From positions 124,001-188,000 of the forward strand of contig NZ_JAHXBN010000001.1 in NCBI RefSeq assembly GCF_019924045.1: a stretch of 64,000 bases of DNA. Reading direction: 5' to 3'. This document shows positions 8,370 through 16,668 of the stretch, one piece after another (position 1 is the stretch's first letter; every line of letters starts with the position of its first letter). Both the position numbers and the translations under genes were made by a program. Below the pieces are notes generated by a model. That model did no database searches. It was given only the letters and a program-made list of their open reading frames with translations, and was not told where the DNA came from. This DNA is from Dyadobacter fermentans. Lineage in GTDB: Bacteria > Bacteroidota > Bacteroidia > Cytophagales > Spirosomataceae.

Positions 8370-9584
8370 ATGGGACTTTCAAGTATAGCTGAGAAGGCGT
8401 TGGAGCAGGGGAAGGGAATTTTGCGCCTGGCGCCTACGTGGGTGCCGCGTTCGTTTTGCGTTCCCGGCCGCAGGATTAAATTGCACCCCGACGATTATTA
8501 CGTGCTGGGTGGAGAGCGTGGTGGTATCGATGAGCGTTGGTTGTCATCCACTACTCCTGCGGAAAATGGGCCGCTTACAGGCGAAAATGAAGGTTTGAGC
8601 CAAATCGTTTTGGAAGATGAATCAGGGGTTCAGAAAGTGACGTTGCGGGACGCGGTAGCAGAGCTGAAAGGCCGGATTATAGGCGACAGACTTTGGGATC
8701 AATACAAGAGCTGGCCTATGTACTCCAAGTTTTTTGACAATATGGGGCCGCTTCCGCACCATATTCACCACAGAGATGAACATGCGGCGATGGTGGGCCA
8801 GAATGGAAAGCCGGAAGCCTACTATTTTCCGCCTCAATTGAATAACCACGGTGGTGATTTTCCTTACACATTCATCGGTATCGCTCCCGGTACTACCAAA
8901 GAGCAGATCAAGGAGTGTCTGATGAACTTCACCAAGGGCGATAATAAGATTACCAATTACTCCCAGGCGTTTCGTCTGGAACCGGGAACAGGCTGGGATG
9001 TGCCTCCTGGCATGTTGCACGCGCCGGGCAGCTTGTGTACTTATGAGCCTCAAAAAGCATCCGATATTTTTGCAATGTACCAGTCGCTTGTGAATGAGGC
9101 TGTTATTCCCGAAGAGCTGCTTTGGAAAGGAACACCGAAAGACAGAATTGGCGATTACGACCTGTTGATGGAAGTGATCGACTGGGATTTGAATGTGAAC
9201 CCCAATTTGATGGAAAAGCACTTCATGCGCCCCAAGCCGGTAAAAGATGTCGAAGAAATGGCAGCGGAAGGATATAGCGAGAATTGGATTTGCTATAAAA
9301 ACGAGGCTTACAGCGCCAAGGAATTGACCGTTTTCCCGGGACAGACTGTAACCATCAAAGACGCTGCTGCATACGGAATGATTGTGATGCAGGGCCACGG
9401 CAAATTCGGTGTATGGGATATCGAAACCCCGGCATTGATCCGCTACGGACAGCTGACCAACGACGAATATTTTGTAAGCGAATCCGCTGCGATTGAAGGT
9501 GTTACAATTACTAACCCTTCGAGCAACGACCCGATCGTGATTCTGAAACACTTCGGTCCGGGTAACCCTGATTTGGTATTGTAG
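8370..9584 (+). CDS. Phosphomannose isomerase-like cupin protein
   Basis: A 404-residue cytoplasmic protein. A metal-binding cupin core can be read: H131-I-H133 in PLPHHIHHRDEHA, E149 in GKPEAYYF, and H217 in PPGMLHAPGS. This order (x-H, KPE, then a PxGxxHA histidine) mirrors the zinc site of type I phosphomannose isomerases. The N-terminal (about 1-110) and C-terminal (about 290-404) parts are not obviously PMI; the latter resembles a second cupin strand set. A sugar aldose-ketose isomerase is therefore likely, with unknown substrate. It lies between the DUF4432 gene and a third TIM-barrel isomerase, with a heptad array just downstream. Confidence 0.65.
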   Translation: MGLSSIAEKALEQGKGILRLAPTWVPRSFCVPGRRIKLHPDDYYVLGGERGGIDERWLSSTTPAENGPLTGENEGLSQIVLEDESGVQKVTLRDAVAELKGRIIGDRLWDQYKSWPMYSKFFDNMGPLPHHIHHRDEHAAMVGQNGKPEAYYFPPQLNNHGGDFPYTFIGIAPGTTKEQIKECLMNFTKGDNKITNYSQAFRLEPGTGWDVPPGMLHAPGSLCTYEPQKASDIFAMYQSLVNEAVIPEELLWKGTPKDRIGDYDLLMEVIDWDLNVNPNLMEKHFMRPKPVKDVEEMAAEGYSENWICYKNEAYSAKELTVFPGQTVTIKDAAAYGMIVMQGHGKFGVWDIETPALIRYGQLTNDEYFVSESAAIEGVTITNPSSNDPIVILKHFGPGNPDLVL

Positions 9585-9587
9585 GAG

Positions 9588-9697
9588 CTCTAAGCTGTAA
9601 GCAATAGGCCATAGGCTTATAGCTTACAGCTTAGAGCTTATAGCTTTTTTTCACCAGGCCCAAAGCTTATAGCCTAAGGCTTACAGCTTAAAGCCCT
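9588..9697. repeat. 7-bp periodic array C
   Basis: A short inverted left part (TAAGCTG, TAAGCAA, TAGGCCA) is followed by GCTTATA, GCTTACA, GCTTAGA, GCTTATA, then a T tract. A second block reads GCTTATA, GCCTAAG, GCTTACA, GCTTAAA. All blocks keep the 7-bp step. It fills nearly the whole gap between the cupin and isomerase genes. Confidence 0.85.
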
Positions 9698-9710
9698 TAT
9701 CTCTTAAACC

Positions 9711-10745
9711 ATGCCTGAAAATAATTTCCCCAAGCTTCACAATGCCACATGGCCTGGCATCGTAGGCAAAGGTTCTGATTCAGAGCCGATTATTCCTTTT
9801 GATACATTGCTTGAAAAAACCGCCGCTGCCGAGGTTGACGGTGTGAAATTCGATGGTGTCGATATCGGTTTGTTTGACGAGCATATCGGCGAATACCTGA
9901 ACGCAGCCGACGGCGGCAAACGCCTGGCCGACAAGCTGGCGGGCTATAACCTCGAAGCGGGCAGCCTCGTGGCGAACGTTTGGGCCGGTTCCGCAATGGG
10001 CAGCAAAGATGCCCGCGATACGTTTGTCGAGCAGGTGCGTAAGGCATGTGAGTTCGGCAAGCAATTGCGCGACGCCGGTATCCGCAGCGGAGGCGTGATC
10101 CGCATCGACTCGGCTGCTTCGCCGGAAGCATGGTCGGCGGATCCGAAAGGCAATACCAAACAGATTGCTGAAACTTTCCGCCGCGCTGCCGACGTAGCCG
10201 CCGATTTTGGCGAGAGACTCGCTGCCGAAGGGGAGATTTGCTGGGGTGGTATGCATAGCTGGAAAGCGATGATCGATACGCTCGAAGCGACCGATCGCCC
10301 GAATGTGGGCTTCCAGGCTGATATGTCGCACACATTCCTGTATTTGCTGGGCTATAATGCACCGGAAGACCGCATTCTGCCAGCCGGTTTCCAATGGGAT
10401 GATCGCGCAACTTTGGACGAAGCTTTCAAGAAAATGACTGCCGCGTTGCGTCCGTGGACTATCGATTTCCACGTAGCACAAAACGATGGAACCGTTCACG
10501 GTACCGGTTCGCACGATAAAACCGGCCGCCACTGCCTCGCTACGGATCCGAATGGTAAACTCGACATCGTTCACCACGCCGGTTTCTGGCTTCGCGACGA
10601 AAAAGGCGAGCTCACCAAAGCATTCCGCCATATCTGCTGGGACGGCTGTATGTTCCCGAACGAGGTAATGTACAAGCAGGAAACGTGGAACGATATCCTC
10701 GCAGCACTGGTACGAGTGCGCAATGCGCATGGGTGGCAGGCTTAG
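9711..10745 (+). CDS. TIM-barrel sugar isomerase/epimerase
   Basis: A 344-residue protein with no signal peptide, third of the xylose isomerase-like TIM barrels in the cluster. Recognisable strands include [11 protein letters not shown] at the start, [15 protein letters not shown], the [14 protein letters not shown] strand, [41 protein letters not shown] and a late HICWDGCMF. Candidate metal ligands are the Glu of GEICW, the Asp of QADMSH, the His of FHVAQND and the late Asp in CWDGC. It is longer than the other two, with an insertion of about 60 residues around residue 265-320. It is flanked on both sides by heptad arrays and precedes the cytoplasmic dehydrogenase, so a linked catabolic step is likely. 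Confidence 0.75.
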   Translation: MPENNFPKLHNATWPGIVGKGSDSEPIIPFDTLLEKTAAAEVDGVKFDGVDIGLFDEHIGEYLNAADGGKRLADKLAGYNLEAGSLVANVWAGSAMGSKDARDTFVEQVRKACEFGKQLRDAGIRSGGVIRIDSAASPEAWSADPKGNTKQIAETFRRAADVAADFGERLAAEGEICWGGMHSWKAMIDTLEATDRPNVGFQADMSHTFLYLLGYNAPEDRILPAGFQWDDRATLDEAFKKMTAALRPWTIDFHVAQNDGTVHGTGSHDKTGRHCLATDPNGKLDIVHHAGFWLRDEKGELTKAFRHICWDGCMFPNEVMYKQETWNDILAALVRVRNAHGWQA

Positions 10746-10746
10746 T

Positions 10747-10893
10747 GGCTGTAAGCTGTAAGCCATAAGCTGTAAGCTTTTTTGCCTTCGCTTCAATGAA
10801 GCTTAGAGCTTATAGCCTAATGCTTACAGCTTAAAGCATTTTAAATATTCCCAAAACCTAAGGCTTAAAGCTTATAGCTTACAGCCTAAAGCA
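10747..10893. repeat. 7-bp periodic inverted array D (largest)
   Basis: Left arm, 10747-10778: GCTGTAA, GCTGTAA, GCCATAA, GCTGTAA. Right arm, about 10799-10840: GCTTAGA, GCTTATA, GCCTAAT, GCTTACA, GCTTAAA. A second right block, 10857-10893: CCTAAGG, CTTAAAG, CTTATAG, CTTACAG, CCTAAAG. The left arm is the reverse complement of the right-arm unit, so a long imperfect stem is possible in DNA or RNA. Confidence 0.9.
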
Positions 10894-10902
10894 TTCAACA
10901 AA

Positions 10903-12063
10903 ATGTCTGAAAAAAAGCAAATCCGCGTCGCCCTGATCGGTTCCGGTTTGATGGGCCGCACGCATACAAATGGTTATAAAAGAATCGGGGATTTTTTTCC
11001 TGAACTCGAATACCGCCCGGTACTGGCGGCTGTTTGTTCCCGCAACGAGGAGAAAGTGAAGGCTTTTGCCGAGCAATGGGGCTATGAATCGTACGAAACC
11101 GATTGGCGCAAAATCATCGAGCGCGACGATATCGACGCGGTCGACATTTGTACGCCTAACGATACCCATGCCGAGATCGCATTGGCAGCGGCTGCGAAGG
11201 GCAAAATGATCCTTTGCGAAAAGCCTTTGGCACGTACATTGGCAGAAGCGAAAACTATGGTGGATGCCATTGAAGCTGCGGGTGTGAAAAACACGGTTTG
11301 GTATAATTACCGTCGTGTTCCTGCCGTGACTTTGGCTAAGCAAATTGTGGATTCAGGCAAGCTGGGCCGCATTTTCCATTACCGCGCCAACTTCCTGCAA
11401 GACTGGACGATCAGCCCGGATGTACCACAAGGCGGAACGGCGACATGGCGCCTCGATGTAGACGCAGCGGGTTCCGGCGTAACAGGCGACTTGCTTGCGC
11501 ACTGTATCGACACGGCAATGTGGATCAATGGCGGTATCAAGGACGTGTCGGCGGTGGCTGAGACATTCATCAAGGAACGCAAACACGCTGGTACCGGCGA
11601 AGTACAAAAAGTAGGTATCGACGACGCTTGTATCTTCCATTGCCATTTCGATAATGGCTCGCTGGGCTTGTTCGAATCTACGCGTTATGCACGCGGCCAC
11701 AAGGCGCTTTATACTTTTGAAATCAACGGCGAGCATGCTTCCATTCGCTGGGACCTGCACGATATGAACCGCCTCGAATACTTCGATCACGACGACCAGT
11801 CGATCGTGCGCGGATGGCGTTCGATCCTGGTGACGGACGGCGACCAGCCGTATATGAAGCGCTGGTGGATTCCCGGAACCAGCATTGGCTACGAGCATTC
11901 GTTCGTACACCAGGCGGCAGATTTCTTCGAAAGCCTGCAAACCGGTAAGCCTTGCTCACCGACTTTCCGCGACGCCTACGAAACACAGAAAGTGTGCGAA
12001 GCGGTGCTGGAATCGGCGGCTTCCAAAAGCTGGAAAGATACCGGCGTACATTGGGAGGGTTAA
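10903..12063 (+). CDS. Gfo/Idh/MocA family NAD(P)-dependent oxidoreductase (cytoplasmic)
   Basis: A 386-residue protein with an N-terminal Rossmann fold ([17 protein letters not shown]), the [14 protein letters not shown] strand, and the family CEKPLA motif with K107-P108 at the active site. The C-terminal alpha/beta domain has [17 protein letters not shown], where the conserved Asp and His are expected, and ends in a helix rich in [17 protein letters not shown]. Members oxidise sugars, inositols or amino sugars. No signal peptide is present, in contrast to the Tat-targeted relative at 17.3 kb. It follows array D by nine bases and is separated from the transporter by a strong hairpin. Confidence 0.9.
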   Translation: MSEKKQIRVALIGSGLMGRTHTNGYKRIGDFFPELEYRPVLAAVCSRNEEKVKAFAEQWGYESYETDWRKIIERDDIDAVDICTPNDTHAEIALAAAAKGKMILCEKPLARTLAEAKTMVDAIEAAGVKNTVWYNYRRVPAVTLAKQIVDSGKLGRIFHYRANFLQDWTISPDVPQGGTATWRLDVDAAGSGVTGDLLAHCIDTAMWINGGIKDVSAVAETFIKERKHAGTGEVQKVGIDDACIFHCHFDNGSLGLFESTRYARGHKALYTFEINGEHASIRWDLHDMNRLEYFDHDDQSIVRGWRSILVTDGDQPYMKRWWIPGTSIGYEHSFVHQAADFFESLQTGKPCSPTFRDAYETQKVCEAVLESAASKSWKDTGVHWEG

Positions 12064-12083
12064 TCCAATAATGCATTCATAAT

Positions 12084-12134
12084 CTGAGGCTTTAACCGGA
12101 TCCCGCACTGTGGGTGAGGTTAAAGCCTCAGTTT
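12084..12134 (+). terminator. Strong hairpin, terminator or attenuator, just before the ABC ATPase gene
   Basis: CTGAGGCTTTAACC (12084-12097) is perfectly complementary to GGTTAAAGCCTCAG (12118-12131), a 14-bp stem with a 20-nt loop that contains a smaller CCCGCACTGTGGG palindrome. Only TTTC follows, and the rbsA-like ATG lies 14 bases after the stem. It may end the enzyme operon or act as a leader structure for the transporter. Confidence 0.6.
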
Positions 12135-12144
12135 CGATACTGCT

Positions 12145-13647
12145 ATGTCCGATTCGATTCTGAGGGTTAAGGAAATTTCGAAGTCATTCTCCGGCGTCAA
12201 AGCGCTGGACAATATCCATTTTGACCTGAAAAAAGGCGAAGTGCATGCCTTAATGGGTGAAAATGGGGCTGGAAAATCGACTTTCATGAAAATCCTCATC
12301 GGGCTCATCACACCGGATTCCGGGGAAGTTTTGCTGGAAGGCGAAAACCTGATCGGCTGCAATGTGAATGAAACCCTAAAAAAAGGTATTTCCATGATCC
12401 ACCAGGAAATCCTCATTGTTCCCGAGCTGACTGTGGCGCAGAATATTTTTTTGGGGAGAGAAAGGGAAGTTTCGGGTAAAAAGGGATTGCTATCCGGTTG
12501 GCTGAACGATAGCGAAATCAACCGGCAGGCGGCTGCATTGCTGGACAAAATGGGGGTTAATATCGCTCCAAAGGCGAAAATGAAACACCTCAGCGTAGCG
12601 CAGATGCAAATGGTCGAGATTGCGAAGGCTATTTCTAACAATGCGAAAGTGATTATCATGGACGAGCCGACTTCGGCCATTTCGGACAAAGAGGTGGGCA
12701 CATTGTTCCAGATCATTCGCGACCTGAAAGCGCAGGGCGTGAGCATTATCTACATTTCCCACAAAATGGATGAAATATTCCAGGTTTCGGACACCATTAG
12801 CGTGCTCCGCGACGGGAAGTACATTGGTACTAAAAATGCCGCCGAGCTGGATCAGAACGCATTGATTGCCATGATGGTCGGGCGGGAAATCGATCAGATG
12901 TTCCCGGTGGCGACGCAAGTTTTTGGACAGGAATTACTTTCGGTCAAAAACATGGGTAGGGCAGGCAAGTTTTCCAATATCAGTTTCAATGTAAAATCTG
13001 GCGAGATACTGGGGTTAGCGGGGCTGATGGGTGCTGGAAGAACGGAAATCGCCAGAGCCATATTCGGGCTGGACCCATGGGATGAGGGGGAGATTAATAT
13101 CAAACAATCACCGCTTCATGCACGTACGCCACGCGAGGCGATCGACCACGGTATCGGGTATGTGAGCGAGGACCGGAAAGGGCTTGGGTTTATTCCGAGA
13201 ATGTCGGTCAAAGACAATATCACGCTTTCGAGCATGAACAATCACCGCAAAGGCGGTTTTATCGACACACACAGCGAGCAATCGGTTACCGAAAAAATGA
13301 TCGCCGATTTGAAGATCAAAACGGCGGGTACCGGTCAGCATGTAACGTATTTGAGCGGGGGAAACCAGCAGAAAGTCGTCATCGGCAAAGTACTGCTCGC
13401 TTCACCCGAAATCATCATTCTCGACGAACCGACGCGGGGCGTGGACGTCGGGGCGAAATTTGAAATTTATAAACTGATCCGCAGCCTGGCAGACCAGGGT
13501 ATGGCGATCATTATGATATCATCGGAACTGCCGGAAATCCTGGGCCTCAGCGACCGGATACTGGTACTGTCCAAAGGCAAACAAACGGCATTGCTAACCA
13601 GAGCGGAAGCGACGCAGGAGGTGATTATGCGCTATGCGGTGGCGTAG
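12145..13647 (+). CDS. Ribose-type (CUT2) sugar ABC transporter ATP-binding protein
   Basis: A 500-residue double ATPase of RbsA/MglA type. The first domain has Walker A GENGAGKSTF, signature LSVAQMQMVEIAKA and Walker B VIIMDEPTSAIS. The second has the degenerate Walker A GLMGAGRTEIARAIFG usual in these proteins, signature LSGGNQQKVVIGK and Walker B IIILDEPTRGVDVG. One polypeptide therefore supplies both nucleotide-binding sites at the inner membrane. The permease and binding-protein genes follow in the same direction. CUT2 importers take up monosaccharides such as ribose, galactose or xylose, or derivatives. The substrate is not readable from the ATPase. Confidence 0.95.
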   Translation: MSDSILRVKEISKSFSGVKALDNIHFDLKKGEVHALMGENGAGKSTFMKILIGLITPDSGEVLLEGENLIGCNVNETLKKGISMIHQEILIVPELTVAQNIFLGREREVSGKKGLLSGWLNDSEINRQAAALLDKMGVNIAPKAKMKHLSVAQMQMVEIAKAISNNAKVIIMDEPTSAISDKEVGTLFQIIRDLKAQGVSIIYISHKMDEIFQVSDTISVLRDGKYIGTKNAAELDQNALIAMMVGREIDQMFPVATQVFGQELLSVKNMGRAGKFSNISFNVKSGEILGLAGLMGAGRTEIARAIFGLDPWDEGEINIKQSPLHARTPREAIDHGIGYVSEDRKGLGFIPRMSVKDNITLSSMNNHRKGGFIDTHSEQSVTEKMIADLKIKTAGTGQHVTYLSGGNQQKVVIGKVLLASPEIIILDEPTRGVDVGAKFEIYKLIRSLADQGMAIIMISSELPEILGLSDRILVLSKGKQTALLTRAEATQEVIMRYAVA

Positions 13648-13651
13648 GGGG

Positions 13652-13756
13652 TATAAGCGGTAGGCTGTAAGCTATAAGCTGTATACTTCTATGCTTTTGC
13701 TTTAAAATCATTTTGCTTACAGCTTAAAGCCTATCGCTTAAAGCCTAAAGCCAAAT
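13652..13756. repeat. 7-bp periodic inverted array E
   Basis: Left arm, 13652-13686: ATAAGCG, GTAGGCT, GTAAGCT, ATAAGCT, GTATACT. Right arm, about 13713-13752: GCTTACA, GCTTAAA, GCCTATC, GCTTAAA, GCCTAAA. It has the same opposed arms and 7-bp step as arrays B and D. It fills the gap between the ATPase and permease genes inside an obvious transport operon. Confidence 0.85.
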
Positions 13757-13763
13757 TTAAAAT

Positions 13764-14696
13764 ATGAACAGATTCTCCAAACTAGGCCAGTACGGCATCT
13801 TTCTCGCATTTGCATTGATATGTCTCGTGCTGGCATTCAGTACGCCGAAGTTCTTTACGATTTCCAACCTGCTGATTATTGGTAATCAGGTGTCGATCAA
13901 TGCCTTGTTGGCATTTGGCGTCACTTTTGTGATCATTACCGGTGGTATCGACCTTTCACTAGGCTCGATGGTGGCGGTAACGGGAGTGGCGGCTGCGAGT
14001 TTTGCGCACCCAGATACCTATCCGTTGATAGTGCCATTGTTGGTAGGTTTGGGAGTGGGTTCGGCTATGGGTGCATTCAATGGTTTGGTGATTACCCAAA
14101 GCAAAGTGCCGCCATTTATTGTCACATTGGGAACGATGACTATCGGTCGCGGATTGGCATTGATCCTCAGTAAAGGACGGCCAGTCTCAAATCTTTCGGA
14201 CGAGTTCAATTTCATCGGTGGAGGGAATATTGCCGGCGTTCCATTTCCTATTATCATTTTGCTGATAGCCTTCGCAGTCTGCTCCGTTGTTTTGAATAAA
14301 ACGATTCTCGGGCGCTACATGTACGCGGTGGGGGGCAACGAGCCTGCTGCGCGCGCGTCGGGTATACGTGTGAGTCGTGTGAAAATGTGGGTATATACCA
14401 TTTGCGGATTACTTTCTGCATTAGGAGGTATCCTGCTCACGTCGCGTATTACCACCGGCCAGCCCAACGCCGGCGCCGGATTTGAGCTGGATGCGATTGC
14501 CGCAGCGATTATCGGGGGGACGAGCACCTCCGGCGGCACGGGAACCATGACGGGCACATTGATCGGCGCATTGCTGATTGGCGTGATCAGCAACAGCCTC
14601 GATCTGCTGAATGTGACTTCTTACTATCAGCAGGTCGTGATGGGGGTGATTATCATCGGTGCCGTGGTATTGGATGGAGTTGGGAAAAAGGATTAG
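13764..14696 (+). CDS. Ribose-type (CUT2) sugar ABC transporter permease
   Basis: A 310-residue, very hydrophobic inner-membrane protein of the RbsC/XylH family. The hallmark VTFVIITGGIDLSLGSM segment follows the first helices, then PPFIVTLGTMTIGRGLA, LGRYMYAVGGNEPAARASGI (the EAA-like loop that docks on the ATPase), and AIIGGTSTSGGTGT before the last helices. About ten transmembrane segments are expected. It would form a homodimer with the fused ATPase. It is separated from the ATPase gene only by heptad array E and from the binding-protein gene by about 105 bp. Confidence 0.95.
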   Translation: MNRFSKLGQYGIFLAFALICLVLAFSTPKFFTISNLLIIGNQVSINALLAFGVTFVIITGGIDLSLGSMVAVTGVAAASFAHPDTYPLIVPLLVGLGVGSAMGAFNGLVITQSKVPPFIVTLGTMTIGRGLALILSKGRPVSNLSDEFNFIGGGNIAGVPFPIIILLIAFAVCSVVLNKTILGRYMYAVGGNEPAARASGIRVSRVKMWVYTICGLLSALGGILLTSRITTGQPNAGAGFELDAIAAAIIGGTSTSGGTGTMTGTLIGALLIGVISNSLDLLNVTSYYQQVVMGVIIIGAVVLDGVGKKD

Positions 14697-14762
14697 AGGA
14701 GAAAAGGGAAGAAGGAGGAAAGGGAGGATGGGTTTGGTATTGAGTTGAATATTTATTTTAAA

Positions 14763-14790
14763 TCTGACCGCCGACCGCCGATGGTTTAAT
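14763..14790. repeat. Short 7-bp array F
   Basis: After a purine-rich stretch (14697-14740), CTGACCGCCGACCGCCGATGG shows GACCGCC, GACCGCC, GATGGTT at 7-bp spacing, in front of the binding-protein gene. The unit resembles that of array H near 58 kb. Confidence 0.55.
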
Positions 14791-14801
14791 GATATAGCTT
14801 T

Positions 14802-15743
14802 ATGAAACGTAATGTAATTTTTGCTACCCTTATCGCAACGGTCCTATTGGCGGGCTGTAATCAATCTTCCAATAAAGAATCAGGGGAAGGAGGTGGCGAC
14901 AAGCTGGTGATCGGGGCTACGATGTTGAGTATGCAAAATGAGTTTATTGTGAATGTGAGCGACGCGATGGAAGCGAAAGCCAAAGAAATGGGCGTGGAAC
15001 TGATCACCGTGGACGCAGAGCGCTCCGCATTGAAGCAGGTAGAGCAGGTGGAGAGCTTTATTGGGCAAGGCGTGGACGCAATTATCATGAATCCCTGTGA
15101 GGTGGAAGCGAGCTCCCCGGCGGTCAAACTGGCGATGGATGCAAAGATTCCTATCATTAATGTCAACTCTGAAACCTCCGCAAAACCAACCGCATTTGTC
15201 GGCTCGGACGATACCGAATCGGCACGCATTGCGATGAAATACATTGCCGAAAAGCTCGGCGGCAAAGGTAACGTGCTGATGATGCACGGCTTCATGGGGC
15301 AGGCCGCGCAGATCCGGCGTGATAATGGTGCCAAGGAAATCCTGAAATCCAACCCCGGCCTCAAACTCCTCGCCGAACAAACGGGCGAATGGGACCGCGC
15401 CAAAGGCATGTCCCTCACCGAAAACTGGATCCAATCCTACGGCGACAAAATCAACGCCATTTTTGCCCAAAATGATGAAATGGGCATGGGAGCAGTGAAA
15501 GCATTGGAAGCTGCGGGTTTGAAAGGCAAAGTGCTCGTTGTGAGTGTGGACGCAATTCCTGATGCGCTGCAAGCCGTGAAGAAGGGAACATTGGATGCCA
15601 CCGTTTTCCAGAATGCAAAAGAACAAGGTGGAAAAGCGATTGAAACAGCAGTGAAAGCGGCTAAGAAAGAGGCATTTGAGAAGGAGGTGTTGATTCCCTT
15701 TCAGCTGGTGACGAAGGAGAATGTGGGGACGTTTTTGAAGTAG
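14802..15743 (+). CDS. Ribose-type sugar ABC transporter substrate-binding lipoprotein
   Basis: A 313-residue periplasmic binding protein of the RbsB type. The N-terminus is a lipoprotein signal with the lipobox LLAGCNQ (Cys19). The first lobe shows VIGATMLSMQNEFIVNV and GVDAIIMNPCEVEA; the second shows GKGNVLMMHGFMGQ, AIFAQNDEMGMGAVKA and VLVVSVDAIPDALQAV. It would be tethered to a membrane and deliver the sugar to the permease. Its last 25 codons are duplicated at about 16431-16510, beyond two inserted-looking genes. The next gene starts only 11 bases after this stop codon, which is unusual for an unrelated function and supports insertion at this end. Confidence 0.95.
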   Translation: MKRNVIFATLIATVLLAGCNQSSNKESGEGGGDKLVIGATMLSMQNEFIVNVSDAMEAKAKEMGVELITVDAERSALKQVEQVESFIGQGVDAIIMNPCEVEASSPAVKLAMDAKIPIINVNSETSAKPTAFVGSDDTESARIAMKYIAEKLGGKGNVLMMHGFMGQAAQIRRDNGAKEILKSNPGLKLLAEQTGEWDRAKGMSLTENWIQSYGDKINAIFAQNDEMGMGAVKALEAAGLKGKVLVVSVDAIPDALQAVKKGTLDATVFQNAKEQGGKAIETAVKAAKKEAFEKEVLIPFQLVTKENVGTFLK

Positions 15744-15754
15744 AGAGGTTTAGA

Positions 15755-16204
15755 ATGAAATCACACACATTTGACGATAATGGTTATCTCGCCCCGGGAG
15801 AGGTCACAGATATTGCCTGGGATGATTTTGAAGAAATTTTTATATTCAATCATCAGAGGGCTGAATTGGCAATTCAGCTGAAAGAATTTGTTTCCCGTGT
15901 AAGAGATTGGAAGACCGACAGGTTACAAATTTGGGTTGACGGGTCTTTCTCAACACTTAAAACGCATCCGAACGATATTGACCTGGTCTGTTTTGTAGAT
16001 AATGTCTTCTACGGATCCAATCAAGTGGTTTTAAAATCCATCAAGCGAGACTTCCCAAAGTTGGATATCTATTTCGTCAAAGATTACCCAACAGAACATC
16101 CCAAGTACTTTTTGACTAACTTTGATAGGCTTGACTGGTTACACTTTCTGACCAGGGATCGGCAAAATAAGAAGAAAGGCATTGTTAATTTGCTATTGTC
16201 ATGA
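15755..16204 (+). CDS. DUF6932-like nucleotidyltransferase-fold protein
   Basis: A 149-residue protein with a polymerase-beta type nucleotidyltransferase core: G63-S64 in WVDGSFSTLK followed, nine residues later, by D74-x-D76 in NDIDLVCFVD. This is the GSx9-10DxD motif. The N-terminal DDNGYLAPGEVTDI and the late PTEHPKYFLTNFDRLDW match what I recall of DUF6932 proteins. It is translationally coupled (ATGA overlap) to a 68-residue helical protein. Such pairs resemble MNT-type antitoxin/toxin or defence modules, but no activity is established here. The pair sits between two copies of the end of the binding-protein gene, so it looks acquired. Confidence 0.7.
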   Translation: MKSHTFDDNGYLAPGEVTDIAWDDFEEIFIFNHQRAELAIQLKEFVSRVRDWKTDRLQIWVDGSFSTLKTHPNDIDLVCFVDNVFYGSNQVVLKSIKRDFPKLDIYFVKDYPTEHPKYFLTNFDRLDWLHFLTRDRQNKKKGIVNLLLS

Positions 16205-16407
16205 GACCGTTTGACCAACTTCAAGCAGAAATACAGGATACACTCGAAAAAATCATTCGTGTCAATGCTTCCATTGCGAGGCATGAAGCTCAGGAACAAC
16301 CTGATGAACTAGCTATTGCTCAGTTCGAAGAGATCAAGGTCCAATTTACCCAGCATTTATTGGCGCTTTTGGCGGAGATGGATATCAAATTGAAGGTGGC
16401 TGCGTAA
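16201..16407 (+). CDS. Small helical partner of the nucleotidyltransferase-fold protein
   Basis: A 68-residue protein whose ATG overlaps the previous stop codon (ATGA at 16201-16204). It is almost entirely predicted helix, with heptad-like hydrophobics (FDQLQAEIQDTLEKIIRV, then FTQHLLALLAEMDIKLKV). I do not recognise a family. Size, coupling and helical character suggest it forms a complex with the nucleotidyltransferase-like protein, as in two-gene toxin-antitoxin-like units; that is inference. It ends 24 bases before the remnant of the ABC binding-protein gene. Confidence 0.65.
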   Translation: MRPFDQLQAEIQDTLEKIIRVNASIARHEAQEQPDELAIAQFEEIKVQFTQHLLALLAEMDIKLKVAA

Positions 16408-16427
16408 GACCCCATACCATCGGAGAT

Positions 16428-16508
16428 TTCAAGAAGCAGGCGTTTGAGAAGGAGGTGCTGATTCCCTTTCAGCTGGTGACGAAGGAGAATGTGGCAAGTT
16501 TTTGAAAG
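16428..16508 (+). pseudogene. Remnant: duplicated 3' end of the ABC binding-protein gene
   Basis: In one frame this encodes FKKQAFEKEVLIPFQLV, then TKENVASF and a stop. The intact gene ends KKEAFEKEVLIPFQLV, TKENVGTFLK. At DNA level 15663-15726 and 16431-16494 differ at only four of 64 positions, and 15691-15726 equals 16459-16494 exactly (36 bp). No upstream part of the gene is present here. The two copies bracket the nucleotidyltransferase/helical pair as direct repeats. Confidence 0.9.
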
Positions 16509-16668
16509 TCATGCACTCATAACCTGGCCCGAGTATTGGGGACAAGTCCATACCTTCAAGAAATTTCATAGCATCTTCCAATTTCGCCTGAGTACATGCT
16601 TCCACTGACGGATAGTATTTCACTTCCCTCGGACGTCTGCGTTTGCTCTTGTCTATTGTATCGTTCAT
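16429..16668 (-). CDS. Small protein coupled to DUF6934; C-terminus chimeric with the remnant
   Basis: A 79-residue ORF whose ATG overlaps the end of the DUF6934 gene by four bases. The first 55 residues or so (RRPREVKYYPSVEACTQAKL, EDAMKFLEGMDLSPIL, GPGYECM) look like a genuine small acidic/basic protein. The last 25 residues (KNLPHSPSSPAERESAPPS and on) are translated from the antisense strand of the ABC-gene remnant and have low-complexity composition. The original C-terminus was therefore probably lost when the remnant arrived, or the native stop was replaced. Function is unknown; the gene may be damaged. Confidence 0.55.
   Translation of the reverse strand: MNDTIDKSKRRRPREVKYYPSVEACTQAKLEDAMKFLEGMDLSPILGPGYECMTFKNLPHSPSSPAERESAPPSQTPAS

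Noticed and set aside
9780..10796. 338-codon minus-strand open frame
   Set aside because: Antisense shadow of the TIM-barrel isomerase gene, which has family motifs; the frame also runs into heptad array D.
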